This document shows positions 26,694 through 35,521 of a stretch of DNA of 64,000 nucleotides, piece by piece. Below the pieces are notes generated by a model. It had not been told where the DNA came from. It saw nothing but the letters and a program-made list of their open reading frames with translations, and did no database searches. The stretch is from NCBI RefSeq assembly GCF_016908325.1, contig NZ_JAFBDR010000001.1:248001-312000 (forward strand). Reading direction: 5' to 3'. Origin of the DNA: Aquibacillus albus (GTDB lineage: Bacteria; Bacillota; Bacilli; Bacillales; Amphibacillaceae). Position 1 is the stretch's first letter. The number at the start of each line of letters is the position of its first letter. A program made the position numbers and the translations under genes.

Positions 26694-26722
26694 TTGAATT
26701 TCCACGAAATCTCGTTTAATAT
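26694..26722 (+). promoter_or_regulatory. Candidate sigma-A promoter of hbs
   Basis: TTGAAT (26694-26699), 17-base spacer, TAATAT (26717-26722), 120 bases before the HU start. Each box matches 4 of 6 consensus bases. Confidence 0.4.
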
Positions 26723-26842
26723 AAGCCTTGTCATCATCTAATTGCTGACTTTAGGTATAAAAATTGAAAAAACGGTGAACAAATGGAAATATAACCATAT
26801 TTGTTCGAGCCATTGAATGTGAATTGGGAGGAGGTGAATGTC

Positions 26843-27115
26843 ATGAACAAAACTGATTTAATTAATGCGGTTGCTGAAAAAAGCGAGCTTTCAAAAAAGG
26901 ACGCTACAAAAGCTGTTGATGCAGTTTTTGAATCTATCATGGATTCACTAAAAGCTGGAGACAAAGTACAATTAATTGGTTTCGGGAATTTTGAAGTACG
27001 TGAGCGAGCAGCTCGTAAAGGGCGTAACCCACAAACAGGAGAAGAGATTGAAATCCCTGCAAGTAAAGTTCCTGCTTTTAAACCAGGTAAAGCCCTTAAA
27101 GATAATGTAAAATAG
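26843..27115 (+). CDS. hbs: Histone-like DNA-binding protein HU
   Basis: A 90-residue nucleoid protein that binds and bends DNA without strong sequence preference, as a homodimer. The N-terminal helices ([20 protein letters not shown]) and the beta-arm signature [20 protein letters not shown] with P at its tip are complete. ATG 26843 follows GGGAGGAGGTG; a second ATG at 26838 lies too close to the site and out of frame. In B. subtilis folE (mtrA) and mtrB follow; here they are missing and hepS comes next. Confidence 0.97.
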   Translation: MNKTDLINAVAEKSELSKKDATKAVDAVFESIMDSLKAGDKVQLIGFGNFEVRERAARKGRNPQTGEEIEIPASKVPAFKPGKALKDNVK

Positions 27116-27135
27116 TGATTTACATATGGGCCATG

Positions 27136-27160
27136 AAAGGGTGCGAATGCACCCTTTTTC
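27136..27160 (+). terminator. Rho-independent terminator of hbs
   Basis: Perfect 9-bp stem AAAGGGTGC (27136-27144) and GCACCCTTT (27149-27157), loop GAAT, T run after. Confidence 0.93.
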
Positions 27161-27383
27161 TTATGAATGCACATAGCTATTGGAAATAACATTCTATTTG
27201 ATTACATATAAACGATGATTTATCATAAGTTATGTTATACTAAAAATACGATATTTTCTAAAGGGAAACACTAAACCATTTGTTTTTCGTGAGAAGATAT
27301 CGTCTACCTAATAAATGTTCATGTTATAAATGGTAAGTAATAAAAAATAGCGGGTATAATAGAAAAGGAATTGGGTGATCAAC

Positions 27384-28184
27384 ATGAGTATAGCAAATGT
27401 TAAAATGAAAGAAATAAAAGTTGAGTTAGAAGAACAATTACATCATTCCTATTTGAAACAATTTCTTCAAAAGCCCGTTATTGATGAGGACAAGTTACTT
27501 ATTTTAATATCTATAATTGAGCATACTAATTATTCTGAAATAGAAAAAAAGAATTATGTTATTACAACTATGCTGGTTCAGATTGCGTTAGATACGCATG
27601 ATCTAGTATCACAAAATAGTTTAAAAACAGATTCCGATATCACAAGAAAAAAACGTCAACTTACTGTACTCGCCGGTGATTATTATAGTGGGCTATATTA
27701 TTATCTCTTATCGAAATTAGAAGATATTCCAATGATTCAGACACTAGCTTCTGCTATTAAAGAAATTAATGAATATAAAGTGTCATTTTATTATAAAGAG
27801 TTTAAGTCAATACATGCATTTATGGAATCTCTTAAGCATTTAGAATCTCTACTTATCCTGCGAGTTGCTCAACATATGCACCAATCGGATGATAGCGAGT
27901 TCACAGGGAATTGGTTGTTAATTAGGAAGCTAATACGTGAAAAAAATAGATATCTCGATAAAGGAAATTCTCCGATATTTGATCTAATAACCAAGGGACC
28001 AGGCACACATTTGCAAAATAATCAAATCATCTATACTGTAGAGAAGTTTATTCATAAATACACAGAACATGTAGAAGATACATTCAGTCATTTACCTATG
28101 CATTTGCACACGTTAAAATCATATGTTCAAGCACTAACGTATGACAACTTACGTAAAAACATTAAAGTAATGGAAGAGAGTTGA
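27384..28184 (+). CDS. hepS: Heptaprenyl diphosphate synthase component I HepS
   Basis: A 266-residue non-catalytic subunit that pairs with HepT to make the C35 side chain of menaquinone-7. The protein is helical and lacks DDxxD motifs; [19 protein letters not shown] is a recognisable family segment. Assignment is supported by menG and hepT directly downstream. ATG 27384 has a weak ribosome site; TATAAT at 27355-27360 may be a promoter very near. The gene overlaps nothing, but menG begins 5 bases after its stop. Confidence 0.9.
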   Translation: MSIANVKMKEIKVELEEQLHHSYLKQFLQKPVIDEDKLLILISIIEHTNYSEIEKKNYVITTMLVQIALDTHDLVSQNSLKTDSDITRKKRQLTVLAGDYYSGLYYYLLSKLEDIPMIQTLASAIKEINEYKVSFYYKEFKSIHAFMESLKHLESLLILRVAQHMHQSDDSEFTGNWLLIRKLIREKNRYLDKGNSPIFDLITKGPGTHLQNNQIIYTVEKFIHKYTEHVEDTFSHLPMHLHTLKSYVQALTYDNLRKNIKVMEES

Positions 28185-28189
28185 CCAAC

Positions 28190-28900
28190 ATGCAACAATC
28201 GAAAGAGGAGCGTGTGCATCACGTATTTGAGAAAATTTACAATCGTTACGATGTGATGAATTCGATTATTTCTTTTCAACGACATAAAGTTTGGCGTAAA
28301 GATGTCATGAAACGTATGCAAGTTAATAAAGGAGATCAAACATTAGATGTATGTTGTGGTACAGGTGATTGGTCTATTTCCTTAGCCAACTCAGTTGGTA
28401 AAGAAGGTAAGGTTATTGGTTTAGACTTTAGTAAAAATATGCTTTCTATTGGCAAAGAGAAAAAGAAAGATTTACAGTTAACTCAATTGGAGTTTGTTCA
28501 TGGGAATGCAATGGATCTCCCTTTCAAAAATGATACGTTTGACTTTGTCACAATTGGTTTTGGGTTAAGAAATGTCCCAGACTATTTACAAGTATTAAAG
28601 GAAATGAGTAGAGTGGTTAAACCCGGAGGAAAAGTGGTTTGTTTAGAAACCTCACAACCAACGATGATTGGCTTTAGGCAGTTATACTACTTTTATTTTC
28701 GGTTTATCATGCCTTTATTGGGAAGATTATTTGCAAAAAGTTATAAAGAATATGCCTGGCTGCATGAATCAGCTAAGGATTTTCCTGGAAGAGATGAATT
28801 AAGACAGCTATTTAAACAAGTAGGATTAACCAATGTTCAAGTTAAAGGTTATACTGGCGGGGTAGCTGCAATGCATATGGGAGAAAAACCTGAAAATTAG
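28190..28900 (+). CDS. menG: Demethylmenaquinone methyltransferase MenG (UbiE)
   Basis: A 236-residue SAM-dependent methyltransferase performing the last step of menaquinone synthesis. The SAM-binding motif is [15 protein letters not shown] (about residues 49-63) and the family signatures are [17 protein letters not shown] and [16 protein letters not shown] 28190 is chosen; a TTG nine bases earlier would begin inside hepS. Operon hepS-menG-hepT as in B. subtilis, but here a 194-bp palindromic element separates menG from hepT, starting at the last base of the menG stop. Confidence 0.95.
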   Translation: MQQSKEERVHHVFEKIYNRYDVMNSIISFQRHKVWRKDVMKRMQVNKGDQTLDVCCGTGDWSISLANSVGKEGKVIGLDFSKNMLSIGKEKKKDLQLTQLEFVHGNAMDLPFKNDTFDFVTIGFGLRNVPDYLQVLKEMSRVVKPGGKVVCLETSQPTMIGFRQLYYFYFRFIMPLLGRLFAKSYKEYAWLHESAKDFPGRDELRQLFKQVGLTNVQVKGYTGGVAAMHMGEKPEN

Positions 28901-29093
28901 GCTCTGTTAAAGATTAATGTTGATATTTAGTATATTTTTGACTGATTGTGCCAAATGGAAATGAACATTTGGAGAAAACAAGTTTTCTCCCGTGTTCATT
29001 TCCATTTGGCATCCTTTCAGCATAGCTGAAAAGTCGTGTGAAATCTTGATTCACACGATGAGTCAAAGATCAGCACCTAACTTTAATGCAGCC
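28900..29093. mobile_element. MITE-like nested palindrome between menG and hepT
   Basis: A 194-base non-coding element. Its ends are imperfect 25-base inverted repeats (left GGCTCTGTTAAAG..., right ending CTTTAATGCAGCC; about 17 of 25 match). Inside are inverted pairs TTTGACT (28937-28943)/AGTCAAA (29061-29067), a perfect 19-bp stem (28949-28967 with 28993-29011) topped by a perfect 9-bp stem (28971-28979 with 28982-28990), then TTTCAGC/GCTGAAA (29015-29031) and TCGTGTGAA/TTCACACGA (29034-29058). No transposase. It would be transcribed within the hep operon and could form three hairpins. No clear target-site duplication was seen. Confidence 0.6.
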
Positions 29094-29121
29094 AAAAAAT
29101 AAAGGCATAAAGGTGAACTAC

Positions 29122-30093
29122 ATGAAATTAGCAATGACCTATTCATATTTAAAACAAGATCTTGATACCATTGAAAAGGCCTTAAATAAAACGATTAATG
29201 CAAAAAATCCAGTTTTGCGGGAAGCATCTGTTCAGTTGTTGCAAGCAGGGGGAAAAAGACTTCGTCCTGTTTTTGTTCTGCTTTCAGGTAAATTTGGTTC
29301 CTTTGATATAGATAAAATCAAAACGGTCGCAGTATCATTAGAACTTATTCATATGGCCTCTTTAGTTCATGATGATGTTATTGATGAAGCAGAGTTGCGA
29401 AGAGGAAAACCAACCGTTAAAGCAAGATGGGATAATCGTATCGCAATGTATACCGGCGATTATATTTTTGCGCGTTCATTAGAGAATTTGGCAAGCTTAG
29501 AAATACCTAAAGCACATCAAATCTTAGCAAAAACAATGGTCGATTTGTGTATTGGTGAAATGGAACAAATTAAGGATAAATATAACGTCAAGCAAAATTT
29601 GAGAACGTACTTAAGACGAATTAAAAGAAAAACAGCTTTACTTATTTCAACAAGCTGTCGATTAGGAGCAATTGCAACAGATGCACCAATAGAGTACGAA
29701 AGAGCATTATACAGATATGGTTATTATATTGGAATGTCGTATCAGATCATCGACGATATTTTGGATTTTACTTCATCAGATAAACAATTGGGTAAACCAG
29801 CAGGAAGTGACCTATTACAAGGAAACCTCACATTACCTGTGTTATACGCGATGGAAAATAAAGATTTTTATGATAAATTAAGATCCTTATTTGAACAAAA
29901 GGATACTATATCGCAACAGGATATTATTCCTTTTATTAACCATATTAAATCGTCAGACGTAATAGAACGCTCGTTAGCTTTAAGTGAAAGGTATTTGGAA
30001 AAAGCTTACGAATCTATCCGTGTTTTACCAGAAACCCGTGCTAAACAGACACTTCAAGATATAGCAACTTATATTGGTAAACGTAAAACATAA
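29122..30093 (+). CDS. hepT: Heptaprenyl diphosphate synthase component II HepT
   Basis: A 323-residue catalytic all-trans prenyltransferase subunit that condenses isopentenyl diphosphate to heptaprenyl diphosphate for menaquinone. First aspartate-rich motif DDVID (in LVHDDVIDEAELRRG), second motif DDILD (in QIIDDILDFTSS), and the substrate-binding GGKRLRPVFVL are intact. ATG 29122 (MKLAMTYSYLKQDL) has AAAGGTGAA upstream; the longer in-frame reading from 29086 begins inside the palindromic element and is rejected. Confidence 0.95.
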   Translation: MKLAMTYSYLKQDLDTIEKALNKTINAKNPVLREASVQLLQAGGKRLRPVFVLLSGKFGSFDIDKIKTVAVSLELIHMASLVHDDVIDEAELRRGKPTVKARWDNRIAMYTGDYIFARSLENLASLEIPKAHQILAKTMVDLCIGEMEQIKDKYNVKQNLRTYLRRIKRKTALLISTSCRLGAIATDAPIEYERALYRYGYYIGMSYQIIDDILDFTSSDKQLGKPAGSDLLQGNLTLPVLYAMENKDFYDKLRSLFEQKDTISQQDIIPFINHIKSSDVIERSLALSERYLEKAYESIRVLPETRAKQTLQDIATYIGKRKT

Positions 30094-30097
30094 TTTA

Positions 30098-30126
30098 TTG
30101 TTTAGATGTACATTATTTGCTAAAAT
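30098..30126 (+). promoter_or_regulatory. Candidate extended -10 promoter of ndk
   Basis: TTGTTT (30098-30103), 17-base spacer ending in TGC, TAAAAT (30121-30126), 45 bases before ndk. It is the same architecture as the der promoter candidate. Confidence 0.5.
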
Positions 30127-30170
30127 TTAAATATTAGCGCTTTCAAGTACATATTGGAGAGGTGTTTATA

Positions 30171-30617
30171 ATGGAAAAAACATTTTTAATGGTTAAACCA
30201 GATGGAGTACAAAGAGGATTGGTAGGCGAAATCGTTTCACGTTTTGAAAAAAAGGGTTTCAAATTAATTGGATCTAAGTTAATGACAATATCCAGTGAAT
30301 TGGCATCAGAGCATTATGCTGAACATGAAGGAAAGCCTTTTTTTAATAGTTTAGTTACATTTATTACCTCTGGACCAGTGTTTGCGATGGTCTGGGAAGG
30401 AGAAAATGTAATTGCAACAGCAAGGCAAATGATGGGGAAAACAAATCCTCAAGACGCACTTCCAGGGACGATTCGTGGAGATTACGGGCTAACTGTTGGT
30501 AAAAATGTTATTCATGGTTCAGACTCAACTGAAAGTGCAGAACGAGAGATCTCCTTATTTTTTAATACAGAAGAGTTAATAGAGTATAAGAAAGATGGAG
30601 ATAGTTGGATCTATTAG
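30171..30617 (+). CDS. ndk: Nucleoside diphosphate kinase Ndk
   Basis: A 148-residue enzyme transferring the gamma-phosphate between nucleoside triphosphates and diphosphates through a phosphohistidine. The catalytic histidine lies in [16 protein letters not shown]; the nucleotide-binding [13 protein letters not shown] and the Kpn loop region are intact. ATG 30171 follows GGAGAGG. Monocistronic between hepT and cheR, with its own terminator. Confidence 0.96.
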   Translation: MEKTFLMVKPDGVQRGLVGEIVSRFEKKGFKLIGSKLMTISSELASEHYAEHEGKPFFNSLVTFITSGPVFAMVWEGENVIATARQMMGKTNPQDALPGTIRGDYGLTVGKNVIHGSDSTESAEREISLFFNTEELIEYKKDGDSWIY

Positions 30618-30631
30618 TTAGAATTAATGTC

Positions 30632-30660
30632 CACCTCGTCATGTACGAGGTGTTTTTTTA
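30632..30660 (+). terminator. Rho-independent terminator of ndk
   Basis: Perfect 8-bp stem CACCTCGT (30632-30639) and ACGAGGTG (30645-30652), 5-base loop, followed by seven T. Confidence 0.9.
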
Positions 30661-30820
30661 CTTTTAGAAGCATGTTTAGGTAATTCGGTTCACAGTTTGA
30701 GTGTTTTAAGTCCAACATCTAGGAAAAACCTCTAAACGCATACTAATTGGGGCTTCTATTTATCAATCAATTGAATTGATTTGATTTGCATAGATAGAAT
30801 GAGGGTTAAGGAGAAAATAT

Positions 30821-31591
30821 ATGGGGGATTATCATGAGTTCATTATTCTCGTCCAGAGAAAAACAGGGATAGATTTATCTTTGTATAAGGAAGTCCAAAT
30901 GAAACGTAGATTAACGTCTTTACGAAATAAAAAAGGGTTTTCTGATTTTTCATCTTATTTTCAAGCAATTTCTGAAGATCAAGAACTATTCGATGAGTTT
31001 TTAGATAAAATTACAATTAATGTATCAGAGTTTTTTAGAAATTATAGTCGGTGGAAAGTACTTGAAGAAAAAGTGGTTCCTATGCTTGTGAAAAAAAACA
31101 GACCATTAAAAATATGGAGTGCTGCATGTTCAACGGGTGAAGAGCCATATACCATTGCAATTATTCTTAGTCAATATACCGATGTTTCTAATATTCGAAT
31201 TCTGGCTACTGATATTGATGCAAATGTATTGGATCAAGCAAGAATGGGACGTTATCGGGAAAATTCTTTGCAGGACGTACCGAAATCCATGTTAAACATA
31301 CACTTCACACGGAGTGGTGACTTTTATCAAGTTAATCAAAACATAAAAAAATGTGTGACTTTTCGATCACACAACTTGCTTTCTGATCCATATCCTGCCA
31401 ATTTTGATTTGATCGTTTGTCGAAATGTTCTAATCTACTTTACGGAGGAAGCTAAACACAACATTTATCAAAAGTTTAGTCAGTCTCTCTTCGATGGTGG
31501 AGTGTTTTTTGTTGGTAGTACAGAGCAAATATTTAATCCACACCAATATGATTTTCGAGTATTAGACACATTTTTCTATCAAAAACAGTAA
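30821..31591 (+). CDS. cheR: Chemotaxis protein methyltransferase CheR
   Basis: A 256-residue SAM-dependent enzyme that methylates glutamates of chemoreceptors. It has the N-terminal helical CheR domain (TGIDLSLYKEVQMKRRLTSL), the SAM motif WSAACSTGEEPYTIA and the later block FDLIVCRNVLIYF. RNVLIYF is diagnostic for CheR. AAGGAGAAAA precedes ATG 30821. It stands alone between ndk and the aro genes, as in B. subtilis; other chemotaxis genes are not in the window. Confidence 0.95.
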   Translation: MGDYHEFIILVQRKTGIDLSLYKEVQMKRRLTSLRNKKGFSDFSSYFQAISEDQELFDEFLDKITINVSEFFRNYSRWKVLEEKVVPMLVKKNRPLKIWSAACSTGEEPYTIAIILSQYTDVSNIRILATDIDANVLDQARMGRYRENSLQDVPKSMLNIHFTRSGDFYQVNQNIKKCVTFRSHNLLSDPYPANFDLIVCRNVLIYFTEEAKHNIYQKFSQSLFDGGVFFVGSTEQIFNPHQYDFRVLDTFFYQKQ

Positions 31592-31668
31592 GTAATGTTT
31601 CTTTTTATTTACATTAATAAAACTTTTCAAAAAAATCTAATTATAAAGTTATTTTTCTGGTCATAGCT

Positions 31669-31698
31669 TTACACAGGATACAAAAGGTATGGTATAGT
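31669..31698 (+). promoter_or_regulatory. Candidate promoter of the aro supraoperon
   Basis: TTACAC (31669-31674), 18-base spacer, TATAGT (31693-31698), 30 bases before aroF. The -10 matches 5 of 6. No TRAP-type repeats or T-box were seen in the short leader. Confidence 0.45.
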
Positions 31699-31728
31699 AG
31701 TACAAAAATAATATACGGGGGGAACAAC

Positions 31729-32895
31729 ATGCGTTATTTAACAGCAGGTGAATCACATGGTAAACAACTTACAACAATTGTCGAAGGTATCCCATCATTA
31801 ATGCCTTTAACGAAAGAAAATATAAATGAATCCTTATTAAGACGACAAAAAGGACATGGTCGTGGAAAGAGAATGCAAATTGAAAAAGATTTAGTAGAAA
31901 TTGCAGGTGGTGTAAGACATGGTTATACACTCGGCTCACCAATTGCGATGGTCATACATAATGATGACTTTAAGCATTGGGTAGATGTCATGGGTGAAGA
32001 TCCTATTGATACAGATCAAAAAATCCGAAGAACGGTTACAAGACCTCGACCTGGACATGCGGACTTAAACGGTGCATTAAAGTATGGACATAGAGATATT
32101 CGTAATATTTTGGAACGTTCATCTGCACGTGAAACAGCTGCGCGTGTTGCTGCGGGCGCCGTTGCAAAAACTTTACTATCGAATTTAGATATCAAGATTG
32201 TTGGTTATGTACGCGAAATAGCTGGTATCCAAGCTGAAGAATATCCAGAGATGAGTATGGATGATCGGGTTAAGGTATCTGAAGCTTCACCTGTCCGCAG
32301 CCTTGATTCAAAAGCGGGACAAAAAATGATGGATGCGATAGATAAAGCCAAAAAAGATGGAGACTCAATTGGTGGAGTTTGCGAAGTGTATATTGAAGGG
32401 ATGCCTGCTGGTGTAGGTTCTTATGTTCATTATGATCGAAAATTAGATGGACGAATAGCTGGTGCTGTTCAAAGCATTAATGCTTTCAAAGGTGTTGAAT
32501 TTGGACTTGGGTTCGAAGCAGCACGTAGAAATGGAAGTCAGGTACATGATGAAATTGCTTGGGATAAAGAAAATGGCTATTACAGAAAGACGAATCGTTT
32601 AGGTGGCTTTGAAGGTGGAATGACAACAGGAATGCCTATTGTTGTTAAAGGTGTTATGAAGCCTATCCCTACGCTTTATAAACCATTACAGAGTGTTGAT
32701 ATTGAAACAAAAGAAGCTTTTAATGCCAGTATTGAAAGGTCTGACTCATGTGCAGTTCCAGCAGCTGCAGTTGTTATGGAACACGTTGTAGCTTTCGAAG
32801 TGGCTAAAGCTTTACTGGAACAATTTCCACATGATCAATTTCCTAAATTGAAAGAGGCATTGGATGCTTACCGAGAAGAAATTAGGTGTTTCTAA
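31729..32895 (+). CDS. aroF: Chorismate synthase (AroF in Bacillus, AroC elsewhere)
   Basis: A 388-residue FMN-dependent enzyme converting EPSP to chorismate, the branch point for aromatic amino acids, menaquinone and folate. Signatures are complete: [29 protein letters not shown], the [18 protein letters not shown] helix and [13 protein letters not shown]. First gene of the aroF-aroB-aroH-hisC-tyrA-aroE cluster. GGGGGGAAC ribosome site before ATG 31729. Its stop overlaps the aroB ATG by one base. Confidence 0.97.
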   Translation: MRYLTAGESHGKQLTTIVEGIPSLMPLTKENINESLLRRQKGHGRGKRMQIEKDLVEIAGGVRHGYTLGSPIAMVIHNDDFKHWVDVMGEDPIDTDQKIRRTVTRPRPGHADLNGALKYGHRDIRNILERSSARETAARVAAGAVAKTLLSNLDIKIVGYVREIAGIQAEEYPEMSMDDRVKVSEASPVRSLDSKAGQKMMDAIDKAKKDGDSIGGVCEVYIEGMPAGVGSYVHYDRKLDGRIAGAVQSINAFKGVEFGLGFEAARRNGSQVHDEIAWDKENGYYRKTNRLGGFEGGMTTGMPIVVKGVMKPIPTLYKPLQSVDIETKEAFNASIERSDSCAVPAAAVVMEHVVAFEVAKALLEQFPHDQFPKLKEALDAYREEIRCF

Positions 32896-33974
32896 TGAGT
32901 TCATTGGAAATTAAAACGAGTACAAATATTTACCATGTATATGTAGATGTTAAATTGCGCCATAAGCTTCCAAGCTTTTTGGAAAAAGAATATTCAAACG
33001 TACTAATAATTACTGATAGTCATGTGGAGAAGCTCTTTTTGGACGATGTTATTCATTCATTTGGCACAACTACAAAAGTATCTTATGCAGTTGTGCCTGC
33101 TGGTGAATCCTCCAAAAGCATTGAAAATTATTTTAACCTGATGACTAGCGCTATAGAAAATGGTTTAGATCGCCACTCATTAATTGTAGCTCTTGGTGGC
33201 GGTATGGTAGGGGATTTAGCTGGATTCGTTGCAGCTACGTATATGAGAGGAATAGATTATGTACAGGTTCCTACTACCATTTTGGCCCACGATAGTAGTG
33301 TAGGAGGAAAAGTTGCCATTAACCATCCTGAAGGGAAAAATTTAATTGGTAATTTCTATCCACCTCAAGCAGTTGTATATGATGTGGAAACATTAAATTC
33401 GTTACCTGAAAAAGAGGTTCGTTCCGGCTATGCTGAGATAGTTAAACATGGGTTAATTAGTGATGAAGCTTTCTTTAATCAAGTGATGGAACAAAATATC
33501 CTGTCAACATTTAATCCGCAAATACTGAAGAAGCATCTGATAAAGGGAATCTCTGTGAAGGCCAATATTGTAGAAACTGATGAAAAAGAAGGAAATATTC
33601 GTAAATATTTAAACTTAGGACATACACTAGGACATGCACTAGAAGCTGAGTTAGGATATGGAAAAATTACACATGGAGAAGCAGTAGCATTAGGCATGCT
33701 ATTTGCTCTTCAAGTAAGTGAAAAAGTTTACGGTGTTACTCTTCCGTATGACACCTTATATAATTGGCTTTCTAAAAATAATTATCCATTGCATCTGTCT
33801 AGGGTGGATAAGTATGTCTTATTAAATAGAATGAAAAAAGATAAGAAATCTAGAGATTTAAAGGTTCAAATGGTTCTTTTAAAGGCGATCGGACAATCAA
33901 CTATCGAACAATTAGACGATGAACAGCTGATCCAGTTCTTAGAAAATTTTTTTAGAGAGTTGGTGAAAGGTTGA
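32895..33974 (+). CDS. aroB: 3-dehydroquinate synthase AroB
   Basis: A 359-residue NAD- and metal-dependent enzyme making 3-dehydroquinate from DAHP. NAD site GGGMVGDLAGFVAATYMRG and PTTILAHDSSVGGKVAIN are intact, as are metal ligands E in AEIVKHGL and H in LGHTLGHALE and HGEAVALG. Start ATG 32895 overlaps the aroF stop (TAATG); a GTG at 32886 is an alternative. It overlaps aroH by TTGA. Confidence 0.96.
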   Translation: MSSLEIKTSTNIYHVYVDVKLRHKLPSFLEKEYSNVLIITDSHVEKLFLDDVIHSFGTTTKVSYAVVPAGESSKSIENYFNLMTSAIENGLDRHSLIVALGGGMVGDLAGFVAATYMRGIDYVQVPTTILAHDSSVGGKVAINHPEGKNLIGNFYPPQAVVYDVETLNSLPEKEVRSGYAEIVKHGLISDEAFFNQVMEQNILSTFNPQILKKHLIKGISVKANIVETDEKEGNIRKYLNLGHTLGHALEAELGYGKITHGEAVALGMLFALQVSEKVYGVTLPYDTLYNWLSKNNYPLHLSRVDKYVLLNRMKKDKKSRDLKVQMVLLKAIGQSTIEQLDDEQLIQFLENFFRELVKG

Positions 33975-34336
33975 TTAGAGGAATTAGAGGTGCAACAACG
34001 GTCGAGGAAAATAGTAATCAATTGATTGTAGAAAATACAAAAAAATTAGTAGAACAAATGGTTGATGAAAACGATGTCCAACCTGAGGACATCGCATCTG
34101 TTCTTATTTCTGTAACTTCTGATTTAAATGCTGGTTTTCCTGCAAAAGCCTTAAGGTTAATTGATGGTTGGACATATGTGCCAGTTATGTGCATGAAGGA
34201 AATAGAGGTACCAGGCAGTCTTGAGAAATGTATTAGAGTCATGATGTCTGTCAATACAGATAAGGATCAAAAAAGTGTTTCACACGTGTACCAAAACAAT
34301 GCTATCGTATTAAGACCGGATTTGTCCCGTTCTTAA
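33971..34336 (+). CDS. aroH: Monofunctional chorismate mutase AroH
   Basis: A 121-residue AroH-type (trimeric) chorismate mutase turning chorismate into prephenate for Phe and Tyr. IRGIRGATTVEENS at the N-terminus and DLNAGFPAKALR plus the C-terminal MMSVNTDKDQ-region arginines match the B. subtilis enzyme. TTG 33971 overlaps the aroB stop (TTGA). In B. subtilis trpEDCFBA follows; here hisC comes 75 bases later, and there is no trace of trp genes. Confidence 0.95.
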   Translation: MIRGIRGATTVEENSNQLIVENTKKLVEQMVDENDVQPEDIASVLISVTSDLNAGFPAKALRLIDGWTYVPVMCMKEIEVPGSLEKCIRVMMSVNTDKDQKSVSHVYQNNAIVLRPDLSRS

Positions 34337-34411
34337 TCTCTGTAATCATTCAATTCTTTTTATTACTTATAATATAGTGCTTTGTTGATGTAAAAGATTG
34401 GAGAGAAAAAC

Positions 34412-35521
34412 ATGAAAAGCAAGCAAATATTCAAACAAATGTCTCCGTACAAACCCGGAAAACAAATTGAAGATGTGAAAAGAGAGCATGGATTAGAAAG
34501 AATTGTTAAATTAGCTTCAAATGAAAATCCATTTGGTTATTCAGAAATGGTAAAAGATGCTATTCCAAAACAACTTGATCATTTGGAGATTTATCCAGAC
34601 GGTTACTCGACCGAATTGAGGGAAGCTCTCTCAAATAAATTAGGAGTTAGCGGTGATCAAATCGTTTTTGGGTGTGGATCAGATGAAGTTGTTGACCTAA
34701 TTTGTAGAACTTATCTAGAGCCAGGAAAGAATACAATTATGGCGACTCCAACGTTTCCGCAATATAAACACAATGCACTAATTCAAGGTGCAGAAGTTAG
34801 AGAGGTACCATTAGTAGATGGTTACCATGACTTAGAGGCTATGCTGAAAGAAATAGACAAGGACACAAGTGTTTTGTGGTTGTGCTCGCCGAATAATCCA
34901 ACTGGTTGTTTAATAGATAAAGAAAGCTTCTCCAATGTAATGCAGAAGTGTCCAACAGATGTGTTAGTTGTTGTTGATGAAGCTTATTTTGAATATATCG
35001 AAACAAGTGATTACCCTGATACAATAAAAGCGTTAGAGGAATATCCGAATCTTGTTGTATTACGTACTTTTTCGAAGGCGTATGGATTAGCAAGCTTGCG
35101 AGTTGGTTACGGGGTGGCTAGTAAAGATATAGTTACTTTACTTAACATTGCTAGAGGACCTTTTAATACCACAGCTATTTCTCAACATTCAGCGCTAGTA
35201 GCATTAAAAGATGAAGCTTTTTTAAGCGATACTAAAAGGAAGAATACCAAGAACAAACACGCATTTATGGAGTTTTTAGATTCAATTGGACTTTCCTACT
35301 ATGATTCTGAAGCAAACTTTTTGTTTGTTAAGTTGCCCGTAACTGGAGATGAAATGTTTCAGTATTTATTAACAAAAGGGTTTATTGTCCGATCGGGTGA
35401 AGCATTGGGTCATCCATATGGCGTAAGAATAACCATTGGAAATGCAGAAGATATGGAGGAGCTCCAGCAGTATGTAAATGAAATGATTGCTTCATCACAG
35501 AAGAAGGGGAATGTAAATTGA
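34412..35521 (+). CDS. hisC: Histidinol-phosphate/aromatic aminotransferase HisC
   Basis: A 369-residue PLP enzyme. In Bacillus this HisC, encoded inside the aromatic cluster, serves both histidine synthesis and transamination of phenylpyruvate and hydroxyphenylpyruvate. N-terminal YKPGKQIEDVKREHGLE, LASNENPFG, the PLP lysine in RTFSKAYGLASLRVGYG and the phosphate-binding arginines are present. TATAAT at 34368-34373 in the 75-base gap could give an extra promoter. TTGA overlap with tyrA. Confidence 0.95.
   Translation: MKSKQIFKQMSPYKPGKQIEDVKREHGLERIVKLASNENPFGYSEMVKDAIPKQLDHLEIYPDGYSTELREALSNKLGVSGDQIVFGCGSDEVVDLICRTYLEPGKNTIMATPTFPQYKHNALIQGAEVREVPLVDGYHDLEAMLKEIDKDTSVLWLCSPNNPTGCLIDKESFSNVMQKCPTDVLVVVDEAYFEYIETSDYPDTIKALEEYPNLVVLRTFSKAYGLASLRVGYGVASKDIVTLLNIARGPFNTTAISQHSALVALKDEAFLSDTKRKNTKNKHAFMEFLDSIGLSYYDSEANFLFVKLPVTGDEMFQYLLTKGFIVRSGEALGHPYGVRITIGNAEDMEELQQYVNEMIASSQKKGNVN

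Noticed and set aside
26734-27192. A 152-codon frame opposite hbs
   Set aside because: Antisense to the HU gene and its terminator, no family resemblance and no ribosome site; a codon-bias shadow.
31592-31728. TRAP-binding repeats or attenuator before aroF
   Set aside because: The leader is about 30 bases after the candidate promoter and has no series of GAG or TAG triplets at regular spacing.
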